Below, one piece after another: positions 35,548 through 47,692 of a stretch of 64,000 bases of DNA. The translations under genes and the position numbers were made by a program. Origin of the DNA: Lepidodermella squamata (Eukaryota > Gastrotricha); assembly GCA_047495785.1 (NCBI GenBank), contig JBLDXI010000025.1, positions 1,550,001 to 1,614,000 of the forward strand, read 5' to 3'. Below the pieces are notes generated by a model. That model worked only from the letters and a program-made list of their open reading frames with translations. It ran no database searches and was not told the origin of the DNA. Every line of letters starts with the position of its first letter. Position 1 is the first letter of the stretch.

Positions 35548-36206
35548 CTAGCCATAGAAAGCCGCCGTAGGATCAAACGAAGCGACCAAAGAAGGCGAAG
35601 CATAAACGCACTCGGGCGAATATTCAATATTCTGTAAACAATCCGATACAGCCTTGAAATTACTAGTAGGCTCAAACTTTTCTTTGTTATACGCACCAGC
35701 AAACTGTTTCCTGAAAACTTTTCCTGAAAACTTCAGCCTTTTCCGAGTCGCTAACAATTGGTTCGTTTTCATACACGATGGCAGGTATAGCAGGACGAGA
35801 GCTAAATCGAAGCGAGAAGTAGTTGTATAAATCATTAATTTCACTATTTGGCAGTAGATTGTCTTCATAACTACGCCGGGCCTTACGGATTTTGGTGTCG
35901 TAAAGGCTACTGGCAGTTTTGTAGCGAACATAGTTAGGTGATGTTTTTCCATTTTTTACCCAATTGGCAAACAAACGGCTTTTACGGTTAGATAGCCGCA
36001 CAAGTTCAGAGGACATCCACGGCATTCGACGCTTCTTTCGTTTGCGCGACTTACACCGAGGTACAAACAGCAAGATTCCCTTATAAAGAGCATGAAGATA
36101 ACGAGTATAGCAAAGGTCCACAGATAGATTAGCGAATGTCTCTATCCAGTTAATAGAATCCAGATAGTTAGAGAAACTGACGTAGTCACATTTGTTGAAT
36201 GATGAT
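35548..36206 (-). pseudogene. LINE (non-LTR retrotransposon) ORF2 fragment
   Basis: Minus-strand frames overlap and shift near 35700. They read MPWMSSELVRLSNRKSRLFA, YKTASSLYDTKIRKARRSYE and AEVFRKSFQ. This is the linker between the endonuclease and reverse transcriptase of LINE ORF2: a basic PWxxxE/S-x-L motif, then an ARRxYE helix, then the segment just before the RT core. Neither the RT catalytic box nor the endonuclease is present. The piece ends exactly where the palindrome's left arm begins, at a GAT microsatellite. Confidence 0.75.
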
Positions 36207-36218
36207 GATGATGATGAT
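36200..36218. repeat. GAT trinucleotide microsatellite at the left palindrome breakpoint
   Basis: Six consecutive GAT units lie between LINE sequence and TIR-gene sequence. The right arm has a shorter GAT tract at 51291-51302 that encodes the Asp run of TIR domain 5. Confidence 0.9.
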
Positions 36219-36866
36219 GAGTTTTCGCTGGAAGACCAGGAGAGATCGATTACCTGGTCGAGGGTGATTGCAATCTTTGTCAGCAAGGCATACATTCAAG
36301 ATGACGATTGCAAGGCCGAGTGGAAGATGACAACTGACCAGCGTAAAATGTCGCTTCTTTGCAAGTTGGACAGAAGCTCGACAGGCGATCTCCTTCCGGC
36401 ACTTGCAAGATTAAACAACACGCCGTCGATTTCTCAGTTTGACTGTGAATTCGACGAGAAGCGCAGTCGATTCGACGAAGACTGTGCTGCCCTTCTAGCG
36501 AAAATTATTGAGAAAGCCAAAGCTACCATCCGCCTTCAAGACTTGCCACCCCCTCCAGCATATGAAAATGTCGCGAAGGTTGTGCGTGCAGAAGCACTCA
36601 CTCCTACATTGTTGATGGTACAACCGCGTGACAGCGCAATTCAGATTGATAATTCTCCCGAAAATCAAGCCGAAGAGAAGAGAAAGCGGAAGCGCAACGT
36701 CGCTGCGATAGTTACGCCTGTCGTAATAATTGTCATTGCTGCCGTTATTGTTGGCGTTCTTTTTGGTGTTATTGGTAATGACTTATATTTCCGAGAAACA
36801 GCTTTCCACTATGACGGGAAAATTTCCTGTCAGTTCGGATTTCCCGTCATAGCGGAAAATTTGTGA
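36217..36866 (+). pseudogene. truncated copy of the five-TIR gene (TIR5 end, tail and transmembrane helix)
   Basis: It repeats the last part of the gene at 50643-53655: SLEDQERSITWSRV, AYIQDDDCKAEWKMTTD, a proline-rich PPPPAYENV, then the helix VVIIVIAAVIVGVLFGVI. The first strand and helix of the TIR fold and all four upstream TIR domains are missing, because the palindrome breakpoint falls at the Asp run. Frame is open to the same stop. A promoter is not evident, so expression is doubtful. Confidence 0.8.
36805..36860. repeat. hairpin at the 3' end of the TIR-gene copy
   Basis: TTTCCACTATGACGGGAAA pairs with TTTCCCGTCATAGCGGAAA around a short loop. The same hairpin is at 50648-50704 in the right arm. 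The stop codon of both TIR frames lies just after it, so the annotated C-terminus after the membrane helix is derived from this repeat. Confidence 0.7.
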
Positions 36867-37574
36867 ATAACATAATGTTAGGGCAAAGTCAGACTTTGGT
36901 CCTGTCAGGGGCGTAGCCAGGAAGGGTAGTTCCTTTTTCCAAACATCTCAAAAAACATCAAACTTCTAGCGCCAGATTTATTAGGGCAATCCATTGTTTC
37001 AAAAGAATTCAGTATTAAAACTCATCCGCCCATTGTATGTTGCTGCAACATACAGTAACATACAGAAAAATCCCGCTACATGCAATATTGTTACTCAATT
37101 TTTCTGAATAAAATTGATGAAAAAGTATACCGAAAATAGCATGGCCTAATAAATGTTTCCCCGGCTGTTGAAAGTGGGCGCTCAAATTAATATAAAAACC
37201 CAACATTTCAGAAATTTTAACTTTTGATTGTGTGCTATAAAATTTGTGCTGAGAATAGCAAGAAGCCTGAAATTACTCCGAAAAGAAGATCTTACACCGA
37301 GAAATCGCCATCCCGACATAGCGGAAAATGTTTGCATATAATAATGTTAGGGCAAAGTCAGACTTCGGTCCTGCCCGTAGCCAGTTATTAACTGCGCCGC
37401 GCTCGAGCCCGTGTGCAACTTTTACTGAAAGTGGAACGATTTTGAGCATATCTCCCTTAAATACACACGCAGCCCACTGTCAAAACGAGCTGATGTGTTG
37501 GTGGAAAACAATGGGACCAGTGCTATTTTTGACCGGCCACCCGACAGAGCACGTTTCAGGCTTTGGCCCAAATA

Positions 37575-37603
37575 ATAATTTATTTATTTATTTATTATTT
37601 GAA
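37575..37603 (-). repeat. ATTT-repeat tail, probable LINE 3' end
   Basis: AATAATTTATTTATTTATTT on the plus strand would be an AAAT-repeat tail on the minus strand, like the tail at 55102-55120 after a recognisable LINE frame. Mirrored at 49913-49941. Between 37620 and 38167 there is no gene; this is the upstream region of the repeat-protein gene. Confidence 0.5.
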
Positions 37604-38167
37604 AGCTCATACGCCCAATAGAGGGCAGCTTGACAATGTTAAGGAAAACAACATATAGTTGCAGGACAAGTTCAGATTATATGACAGGAAGGTGTAGTAG
37701 GGAAAACAAAGTTATAGATCAGACACTCAATTAATTATGTTCTGATGTCAAACTAAACGACAAAAATCGCAACAAGAATCGTTAAGTACAGCATAGCAGT
37801 ATAAACATTAAACATAAAAATAAAATCACAAATTGCATTTAATATTTCATCTCAAGCATAACCAGAACAAGGCCTCCGCTAATTTTTAACTAACTTTGAT
37901 TTCCCAGCATTGGTAGCGTAACAATGATTGTTCACAGCTTCGCGGCATTCCTCGGTAATAGAATATAGCTGTCGTTAGAGAGCATCGGTTCTCATTACCT
38001 CGACTAAAGCATTAGTAAATTTGATTTCGGTTCAATGCCAGGTGAATATCCCTTCACCAGCTGTTAAGAGCAACGAGGAATGGCTCTGCGTGTTCACCTT
38101 GTTCACCTAACCACACCCTCGAAGCATCATCTCTCGCTGGCTACTGTTTTCTTGAAGCCACTGAATT

Positions 38168-41100
38168 ATGTTACGTTTTACGTTTATTTGTAGCTTTGTA
38201 TTAATAGGCATTCAAGACAACACCACAAAGGCATACAGACGGCCATCTGCAACGTGGACTTCTTCGACCAATTCAACTTCTCGGGCTATATTTTCGTCTT
38301 CTCCGATCGATTCGCCCGCTGCGGCGAACAATTGGCCTTCTCCGACCAATTCACCCTCTTTGGTCGATTCGGTTCCTACGGCCAATCGGCCCGCTGTGGC
38401 GAACAATTGGCCTTCTCCGACCAATTCACCCTCTTTGGTCGATTCGGTTCCTACGGCCAATCGGCCCGCTGTGGCGAACAATTGGCCTTCTTCGACCAAT
38501 TCAACTTCTCGGGCTATATTTTCGTCTTCTCCGATCGATTCGCCCGCTGCGGCGAACAATTGGCCTTCTCCGACCAATTCACCCTCTTTGGTCGATTCGG
38601 TTCCTACGGCCAATCGGCCCGCTGTGGCGAACAATTGGCCTTCTCCGACCAATTCACCCTCTTTGGTCGATTCGGTTCCTACGGCCAATCGGCCCGCTGT
38701 GGCGAACAATTGGCCTTCTCCGACCAATTCACCCTCTTTGGTCGATTCGGTTCCTACCGCTGCGGCGAACAATTGGCCTTCTCCGACCAATTCACCCTCT
38801 TTGGTCGATTCGGTTCCTACGGCCAATCGGCCCGCTGTGGCGAACAATTGGCCTTCTCCGACCAATTCACCCTCTTTGGTCGATTCGGTTCCTACGGCCA
38901 ATCGGCCCGCTGTGGCGAACAATTGGCCTTCTCCGACCAATTCACCCTCTTTGGTCGATTCGGTTCCTACGGCCAATCGGCCCGCTGTGGCGAACAATTG
39001 GCCTTCTCCGACCAATTCACCCTCTTTGGTCGATTCGGTTCCTACGGCCAATCGGCCCGCTGTGGCGAACAATTGGCCTTCTCCGACCAATTCACCCTCT
39101 TTGGTCGATTCGGTTCCTACCGCTGCGGCGAACAATTGGCCTTCTCCGACCAATTCACCCTCTTTGGTCGATTCGGTTCCTACCGCTGCGGCGAACAATT
39201 GGCCTTCTCCGACCAATTCACCCTCTTTGGTCGATTCGGTTCCTACCGCTGCGGCGAACAATTGGCCTTCTCCGACCAATTCACCCTCTTTGGTCGATTC
39301 GGTTCCTACGGCCAATCGGCCCGCTGTGGCAAACAATTGGCCTTCTCCGACCAATTCACCCTCTTTGGTCGATTCGGCTCCTACGGCCAATCGGCCCGCT
39401 GTGGCGAACAATTGGCCTTCTCCGACCAATTCACCCTCTTTGGTCGATTCGGTTCCTACGGCCAATCGGCCCGCTGTGGCGAACAATTGGCCTTCTCCGA
39501 CCAATTCACCCTCTTTGGTCGATTCGGTTCCTACCGCTGCGGCGAACAATTGGCCTTCTCCGACCAATTCACCCTCTTTGGTCGATTCGGTTCCTACGGC
39601 CAATCGGCCCGCTGTGGCGAACAATTGGCCTTCTCCGACCAATTCACCCTCTTTGGTCGATTCGGTTCCTACGGCCAATCGGCCCGCTGTGGCGAACAAT
39701 TGGCCTTCTCCGACCAATTCACCCTCTTTGGTCGATTCGGTTCCTACGGCCAATCGGCCCGCTGTGGCGAACAATTGGCCTTCTCCGACCAATTCACCCT
39801 CTTTGGTCGATTCGGTTCCTACGGCCAATCGGCCCGCTGTGGCGAACAATTGGCCTTCTCCGACCAATTCACCCTCTTTGGTCGATTCGGTTCCTACCGC
39901 TGCGGCGAACAATTGGCCTTCTCCGACCAATTCACCCTCTTTGGTCGATTCGGTTCCTACCGCTGCGGCGAACAATTGGCCTTCTCCGACCAATTCACCC
40001 TCTTTGGTCGATTCGGTTCCTACCGCTGCGGCGAACAATTGGCCTTCTCCGACCAATTCACCCTCTTTGGTCGATTCGGTTCCTACGGCCAATCGGCCCG
40101 CTGTGGCAAACAATTGGCCTTCTCCGACCAATTCACCCTCTTTGGTCGATTCGGCTCCTACGGCCAATCGGCCCGCTGTGGCGAACAATTGGCCTTCTCC
40201 GACCAATTCACCCTCTTTGGTCGATTCGGTTCCTACGGCCAATCGGCCCGCTGTGGCGAACAATTGGCCTTCTCCGACCAATTCACCCTCTTTGGTCGAT
40301 TCGGTTCCTACCGCTGCGGCGAACAATTGGCCTTCTCCGACCAATTCACCCTCTTTGGTCGATTCGGTTCCTACGGCCAATCGGCCCGCTGTGGCGAACA
40401 ATTGGCCTTCTCCGACCAATTCACCCTCTTTGGTCGATTCGGTTCCTACGGCCAATCGGCCCGCTGTGGCGAACAATTGGCCTTCTCCGACCAATTCACC
40501 CTCTTTGGTCGATTCGGTTCCTGCGGCCAATCGGCCCGCTGTGGCGAACAATTGGCCTTCTCCGACCAATTCACCCTCTTTGGTCGATTCGGTTCCTACG
40601 GCCAATCGGCCCGCTGTGGCGAACAATTGGCCTTCTCCGACCAATTCACCCTCTTTGGTCGATTCGGTTCCTACCGCTGCGGCGAACAATTGGCCTTCTC
40701 CGACCAATTCACCCTCTTTGGTCGATTCGGTTCCTACCGCTGCGGCGAACAATTGGCCTTCTCCGACCAATTCACCCTCTTTGGTCGATTCGGTTCCTAC
40801 CGCTGCGGCGAACAATTGGCCTTCTCCGACCAATTCACCCTCTTTGGTCGATTCGGTTCCTACGGCCAATCGGCCCGCTGTGGCAAACAATTGGCCTTCT
40901 CCGACCAATTCACCCTCTTTGGTCGATTCGGCTCCTACGGCCAATCGGCCCGCTGTGGCGAACAATTGGCCTTCTCCGACCAATTCACCCTCTTTGGTCG
41001 ATTCGGTTCCTACGGCCAATCGGCCCGCTGTGGCGAACAATTGGCCTTCTCCGACCAATTCACCCTCTTTGGTCGATTCGGTTCCTACCGCTGCGGCGAA

Positions 41101-44100
41101 CAATTGGCCTTCTCCGACCAATTCACCCTCTTTGGTCGATTCGGTTCCTACGGCCAATCGGCCCGCTGTGGCGAACAATTGGCCTTCTCCGACCAATTCA
41201 CCTTCTTTGGTCGATTCGGTTCCTACCGCTGCGGCGAACAATTGGCCTTCTCCGACCAATTCACCCTCTTTGGTCGATTCGGTTCCTACGGCCAATCGGC
41301 CCGCTGCGGCGAACAATTGGCCTTCTCCGACCAATTCACCCTCTTTGGTCGATTCGGTTCCTACCGCTGCGGCGAACAATTGGCCTTCTCCGACCAATTC
41401 ACCCTCTTTGGTCGATTCGGTTCCTACCGCTGCGGCGAACAATTGGCCTTCTCCGACCAATTCACCCTCTTTGGTCGATTCGGTTCCTACCGCTGCGGCG
41501 AACAATTGGCCTTCTCCGACCAATTCACCCTCTTTGGTCGATTCGGTTCCTACCGCTGCGGCGAACAATTGGCCTTCTCCGACCAATTCACCCTCTTTGG
41601 TCGATTCGGTTCCTACGGCCAATCGGCCCGCTGTGGCGAACAATTGGCCTTCTCCGACCAATTCACCCTCTTTGGTCGATTCACCCTCTTTGGTCGATTC
41701 GGTTCCTACGGCCAATCGGCCCGCTGTGGCGAACAATTGGCCTTCTCCGACCAATTCACCTTCTTTGGTCGATTCGGTTCCTACCGCTGCGGCGAACAAT
41801 TGGCCTTCTCCGACCAATTCACCCTCTTTGGTCGATTCGGTTCCTACGGCCAATCGGCCCGCTGCGGCGAACAATTGGCCTTCTCCGACCAATTCACCCT
41901 CTTTGGTCGATTCGGTTCCTACCGCTGCGGCGAACAATTGGCCTTCTCCGACCAATTCACCCTCTTTGGTCGATTCGGTTCCTACCGCTGCGGCGAACAA
42001 TTGGCCTTCTCCGACCAATTCACCCTCTTTGGTCGATTCGGTTCCTACCGCTGCGGCGAACAATTGGCCTTCTCCGACCAATTCACCCTCTTTGGTCGAT
42101 TCGGTTCCTACGGCCAATCGGCCCGCTGTGGCGAACAATTGGCCTTCTCCGACCAATTCACCCTCTTTGGTCGATTCACCCTCTTTGGTCGATTCGGTTC
42201 CTACGGCCAATCGGCCCGCTGTGGCGAACAATTGGCCTTCTCCGACCAATTCACCCTCTTTGGTCGATTCACCCTCTTTGGTCGATTCGGTTCCTACGGC
42301 CAATCGGCCCGCTGTGGCGAACAATTGGCCTTCTCCGACCAATTCACCCTCTTTGGTCGATTCGGTTCCTACCGCTGCGGCGAACAATTGGCCTTCTCCG
42401 ACCAATTCACCCTCTTTGGTCGATTCGGTTCCTACCGCTGCGGCGAACAATTGGCCTTCTCCGACCAATTCACCCTCTTTGGTCGATTCGGTTCCTACCG
42501 CTGCGGCGAACAATTGGCCTTCTCCGACCAATTCACCCTCTTTGGTCGATTCGGTTCCTACGGCCAATCGGCCCGCTGTGGCGAACAATTGGCCTTCTCC
42601 GACCAATTCACCCTCTTTGGTCGATTCGGTTCCTACCGCTGCGGCGAACAATTGGCCTTCTCCGACCAATTCACCCTCTTTGGTCGATTCGGTTCCTACC
42701 GCTGCGGCGAACAATTGGCCTTCTCCGACCAATTCACCCTCTTTGGTCGATTCGGTTCCTACCGCTGCGGCGAACAATTGGCCTTCTCCGACCAATTCAC
42801 CCTCTTTGGTCGATTCGGTTCCTACCGCTGCGGCGAACAATTGGCCTTCTCCGACCAATTCACCCTCTTTGGTCGATTCGGCTCCTACGGCCAATCGGCC
42901 CGCTGTGGCGAACAATTGGCCTTCTCCGACCAATTCACCCTCTTTGGTCGATTCGGTTCCTACGGCCAATCGGCCCGCTGTGGCGAACAATTGGCCTTCT
43001 CCGACCAATTCACCCTCTTTGGTCGATTCGGTTCCTACGGCCAATCGGCCCGCTGTGGCGAACAATTGGCCTTCTCCGACCAATTCACCCTCTTTGGTCG
43101 ATTCGGTTCCTACGGCCAATCGGCCCGCTGTGGCGAACAATTGGCCTTCTCCGACCAATTCACCTTCTTTGGTCGATTCGGTTCCTACCGCTGCGGCGAA
43201 CAATTGGCCTTCTCCGACCAATTCACCCTCTTTGGTCGATTCGGTTCCTACCGCTGCGGCGAACAATTGGCCTTCTCCGACCAATTCACCCTCTTTGGTC
43301 GATTCGGTTCCTACGGCCAATCGGCCCGCTGTGGCGAACAATTGGCCTTCTCCGACCAATTCACCCTCTTTGGTCGATTCGGTTCCTACGGCCAATCGGC
43401 CCGCTGTGGCGAACAATTGGCCTTCTCCGACCAATTCACCCTCTTTGGTCGATTCGGTTCCTACGGCCAATCGGCCCGCTGTGGCGAACAATTGGCCTTC
43501 TCCGACCAATTCACCCTCTTTGGTCGATTCGGTTCCTACGGCCAATCGGCCCGCTGTGGCGAACAATTGGCCTTCTCCGACCAATTCACCCTCTTTGGTC
43601 GATTCGGTTCCTACCGCTGCGGCGAACAATTGGCCTTCTCCGACCAATTCACCCTCTTTGGTCGATTCGGTTCCTACCGCTGCGGCGAACAATTGGCCTT
43701 CTCCGACCAATTCACCCTCTTTGGTCGATTCGGCTCCTACGGCCAATCGGCCCGCTGTGGCGAACAATTGGCCTTCTCCGACCAATTCACCCTCTTTGGT
43801 CGATTCGGTTCCTACGGCCAATCGGCCCGCTGTGGCGAACAATTGGCCTTCTCCGACCAATTCACCCTCTTTGGTCGATTCGGTTCCTACGGCCAATCGG
43901 CCCGCTGTGGCGAACAATTGGCCTTCTCCGACCAATTCACCCTCTTTGGTCGATTCGGTTCCTACGGCCAATCGGCCCGCTGTGGCGAACAATTGGCCTT
44001 CTCCGACCAATTCACCTTCTTTGGTCGATTCGGTTCCTACCGCTGCGGCGAACAATTGGCCTTCTCCGACCAATTCACCCTCTTTGGTCGATTCGGTTCC

Positions 44101-47100
44101 TACCGCTGCGGCGAACAATTGGCCTTCTCCGACCAATTCACCCTCTTTGGTCGATTCGGTTCCTACGGCCAATCGGCCCGCTGTGGCGAACAATTGGCCT
44201 TCTCCGACCAATTCACCCTCTTTGGTCGATTCGGTTCCTACGGCCAATCGGCCCGCTGTGGCGAACAATTGGCCTTCTCCGACCAATTCACCCTCTTTGG
44301 TCGATTCGGTTCCTACGGCCAATCGGCCCGCTGTGGCGAACAATTGGCCTTCTCCGACCAATTCACCCTCTTTGGTCGATTCGGTTCCTACGGCCAATCG
44401 GCCCGCTGTGGCGAACAATTGGCCTTCTCCGACCAATTCACCCTCTTTGGTCGATTCGGTTCCTACCGCTGCGGCGAACAATTGGCCTTCTCCGACCAAT
44501 TCACCCTCTTTGGTCGATTCGGTTCCTACCGCTGCGGCGAACAATTGGCCTTCTCCGACCAATTCACCCTCTTTGGTCGATTCGGTTCCTACCGCTGCGG
44601 CGAACAATTGGCCTTCTCCGACCAATTCACCCTCTTTGGTCGATTCGGTTCCTACCGCTGCGGCGAACAATTGGCCTTCTCCGACCAATTCACCCTCTTT
44701 GGTCGATTCGGTTCCTACCGCTGCGGCGAACAATTGGCCTTCTCCGACCAATTCACCCTCTTTGGTCGATTCGGTTCCTACCGCTGCGGCGAACAATTGG
44801 CCTTCTCCGACCAATTCACCCTCTTTGGTCGATTCGGTTCCTACCGCTGCGGCGAACAATTGGCCTTCTCCGACCAATTCACCCTCTTTGGTCGATTCGG
44901 CTCCTACGGCCAATCGGCCCGCTGTGGCGAACAATTGGCCTTCTCCGACCAATTCACCCTCTTTGGTCGATTCGGTTCCTACGGCCAATCGGCCCGCTGT
45001 GGCGAACAATTGGCCTTCTCCGACCAATTCACCCTCTTTGGTCGATTCGGTTCCTACGGCCAATCGGCCCGCTGTGGCGAACAATTGGCCTTCTCCGACC
45101 AATTCACCCTCTTTGGTCGATTCGGTTCCTACGGCCAATCGGCCCGCTGTGGCGAACAATTGGCCTTCTCCGACCAATTCACCTTCTTTGGTCGATTCGG
45201 TTCCTACCGCTGCGGCGAACAATTGGCCTTCTCCGACCAATTCACCCTCTTTGGTCGATTCGGTTCCTACCGCTGCGGCGAACAATTGGCCTTCTCCGAC
45301 CAATTCACCCTCTTTGGTCGATTCGGTTCCTACGGCCAATCGGCCCGCTGTGGCGAACAATTGGCCTTCTCCGACCAATTCACCCTCTTTGGTCGATTCG
45401 GTTCCTACGGCCAATCGGCCCGCTGTGGCGAACAATTGGCCTTCTCCGACCAATTCACCCTCTTTGGTCGATTCGGTTCCTACGGCCAATCGGCCCGCTG
45501 TGGCGAACAATTGGCCTTCTCCGACCAATTCACCCTCTTTGGTCGATTCGGTTCCTACGGCCAATCGGCCCGCTGTGGCGAACAATTGGCCTTCTCCGAC
45601 CAATTCACCCTCTTTGGTCGATTCGGTTCCTACCGCTGCGGCGAACAATTGGCCTTCTCCGACCAATTCACCCTCTTTGGTCGATTCGGTTCCTACCGCT
45701 GCGGCGAACAATTGGCCTTCTCCGACCAATTCACCCTCTTTGGTCGATTCGGTTCCTACCGCTGCGGCGAACAATTGGCCTTCTCCGACCAATTCACCCT
45801 CTTTGGTCGATTCGGTTCCTACCGCTGCGGCGAACAATTGGCCTTCTCCGACCAATTCACCCTCTTTGGTCGATTCGGCTCCTACGGCCAATCGGCCCGC
45901 TGTGGCGAACAATTGGCCTTCTCCGACCAATTCACCCTCTTTGGTCGATTCGGTTCCTACGGCCAATCGGCCCGCTGTGGCGAACAATTGGCCTTCTCCG
46001 ACCAATTCACCCTCTTTGGTCGATTCGGTTCCTACGGCCAATCGGCCCGCTGTGGCGAACAATTGGCCTTCTCCGACCAATTCACCCTCTTTGGTCGATT
46101 CGGTTCCTACGGCCAATCGGCCCGCTGTGGCGAACAATTGGCCTTCTCCGACCAATTCACCTTCTTTGGTCGATTCGGTTCCTACCGCTGCGGCGAACAA
46201 TTGGCCTTCTCCGACCAATTCACCCTCTTTGGTCGATTCGGTTCCTACCGCTGCGGCGAACAATTGGCCTTCTCCGACCAATTCACCCTCTTTGGTCGAT
46301 TCGGTTCCTACGGCCAATCGGCCCGCTGTGGCGAACAATTGGCCTTCTCCGACCAATTCACCCTCTTTGGTCGATTCGGTTCCTACGGCCAATCGGCCCG
46401 CTGTGGCGAACAATTGGCCTTCTCCGACCAATTCACCCTCTTTGGTCGATTCGGTTCCTACGGCCAATCGGCCCGCTGTGGCGAACAATTGGCCTTCTCC
46501 GACCAATTCACCCTCTTTGGTCGATTCGGTTCCTACGGCCAATCGGCCCGCTGTGGCGAACAATTGGCCTTCTCCGACCAATTCACCCTCTTTGGTCGAT
46601 TCGGTTCCTACCGCTGCGGCGAACAATTGGCCTTCTCCGACCAATTCACCCTCTTTGGTCGATTCGGTTCCTACCGCTGCGGCGAACAATTGGCCTTCTC
46701 CGACCAATTCACCCTCTTTGGTCGATTCGGTTCCTACCGCTGCGGCGAACAATTGGCCTTCTCCGACCAATTCACCCTCTTTGGTCGATTCGGTTCCTAC
46801 GGCCAATCGGCCCGCTGTGGCGAACAATTGGCCTTCTCCGACCAATTCACCCTCTTTGGTCGATTCGGTTCCTACCGCTGCGGCGAACAATTGGCCTTCT
46901 CCGACCAATTCACCCTCTTTGGTCGATTCGGTTCCTACCGCTGCGGCGAACAATTGGCCTTCTCCGACCAATTCACCCTCTTTGGTCGATTCGGTTCCTA
47001 CCGCTGCGGCGAACAATTGGCCTTCTCCGACCAATTCACCCTCTTTGGTCGATTCGGTTCCTACCGCTGCGGCGAACAATTGGCCTTCTCCGACCAATTC

Positions 47101-47634
47101 ACCCTCTTTGGTCGATTCGGTTCCTACCGCTGCGGCGAACAATTGGCCTTCTCCGACCAATTCACCCTCTTTGGTCGATTCGGTTCCTACGGCCAATCGG
47201 CCCGCTGTGGCGAACAATTGGCCTTCTCCGACCAATTCACCCTCTTTGGTCGATTCGGTTCCTACGGCCAATCGGCCCGCTGTGGCGAACAATTGGCCTT
47301 CTCCGACCAATTCACCCTCTTTGGTCGATTCGGTTCCTACCGCTGCGGCGAACAATTGGCCTTCTCCGACCAATTCACCCTCTTTGGTCGATTCGGTTCC
47401 TACGGCCAATCGGCCCGCTGTGGCGAACAATTGGCCTTCTCCGACCAATTCACCTTCTTTGGTCGATTCGGTTCCTACCGCTGCGGCGAACAATTGGCCT
47501 TCTCTGACCAATTCACCCTCTTTGGTCGATTCGGTTCCTACGGCCAATCGGCCCGCTGTGGCGAACAATTGGCCTTCTCCGACCAATTCACCCTCTTTGG
47601 TCGATTCGGTTCCTACGGCCAATCGGCATTCTGA
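38168..47634 (+). CDS. giant secreted tandem-repeat protein (mucin-like), left copy
   Basis: A single open frame of 3,157 residues starts with a likely signal peptide (MLRFTFICSFVLIGIQDN; core FTFICSFVLIGI) and a unique leader (KAYRRPSATWTSSTNSTSRA). Nearly all the rest is tandem units of 25 or 21 residues. The shared part is NNWPSPTNSPSLVDSVPTA; the long form adds NRPAVA where the short form has AA. The unit has no N-glycosylation sequon but is rich in Ser, Thr and Pro, so O-glycosylation or an extended secreted/structural role is plausible (inference). The frame was chosen because the inverted partner at 49341-48265 encodes the same signal peptide and units. The protein ends abruptly in TANRHSDL after a deletion of the tail found in the partner. 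An unspliced single exon of this size is unusual here. I do not recognise a family. Confidence 0.6.
38262..38555 (+). repeat. duplicated leader block at the start of the array
   Basis: The leader CTTCGACCAATTCAACTTCT, CGGGCTATATTTTCGTC and following sequence to GCGAACAATTGG occurs at 38262 and again at 38487, 225 bp later. That equals three 75-bp steps. The right copy has the leader only once, so this duplication is specific to the left copy. Confidence 0.9.
38330..47630 (+). repeat. 63/75-bp minisatellite array with higher-order structure
   Basis: Roughly 130 near-identical units of 75 bp (long) and 63 bp (short), differing by 12 bp within the TACGGCCAATCGGCCCGCTG / TACCGCTGCGG segment. Marker variants show nested order. 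The SAPT variant (GGCTCC) recurs at 39376, 40153 and 40930, exactly 777 bp apart (7 long plus 4 short). It recurs again at 42880, 43732, 44899 and 45877: spacings of 852, 1167 (852 plus five 63-bp units) and 978 (852 plus two 63-bp units). Point variants such as CACCTTC and GCGAACA/GCAAACA travel with these blocks. The sequence is open in three frames. Confidence 0.95.
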
Positions 47635-47692
47635 TTTGTAACAGTGATCAGTCGACAATTTGGATCATTAGTACATAGTGTGTAAAATAATG

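Larger units (their letters stand above)
36207..47692 (+). repeat. left arm of large imperfect inverted repeat
   Basis: From the GAT tract onward this arm mirrors 51306-48074 on the other strand: the end of the TIR gene, 1.2 kb of non-coding DNA including an ATTT-rich LINE-like tail, the repeat-protein gene, and its 3' flank (CAGTGATCAGTCGACAATTT then GGATCATTAGTACATAGTG). The non-array parts are almost identical. A few substitutions (for example Ile/Val in the TIR remnant and Phe/Leu in the signal peptide) show the arms are not a perfect copy. The arm is about 11.5 kb, the partner 3.2 kb; the difference lies in the tandem array. Confidence 0.9.

Noticed and set aside
38330-47630. CRISPR-like array
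   Set aside because: Units are contiguous with no unique spacers, and the host is eukaryotic. It is a coding minisatellite.
38254-47634. 3,126-residue second plus-strand frame
   Set aside because: It begins inside the leader of the supported frame and ends by chance in the flank. It has no independent start context.
38212-47658. 3,148-residue minus-strand frame across the array
   Set aside because: No signal peptide or unique start. The inverted partner conserves the signal peptide in the other sense, so this is a shadow of a stop-free repeat.
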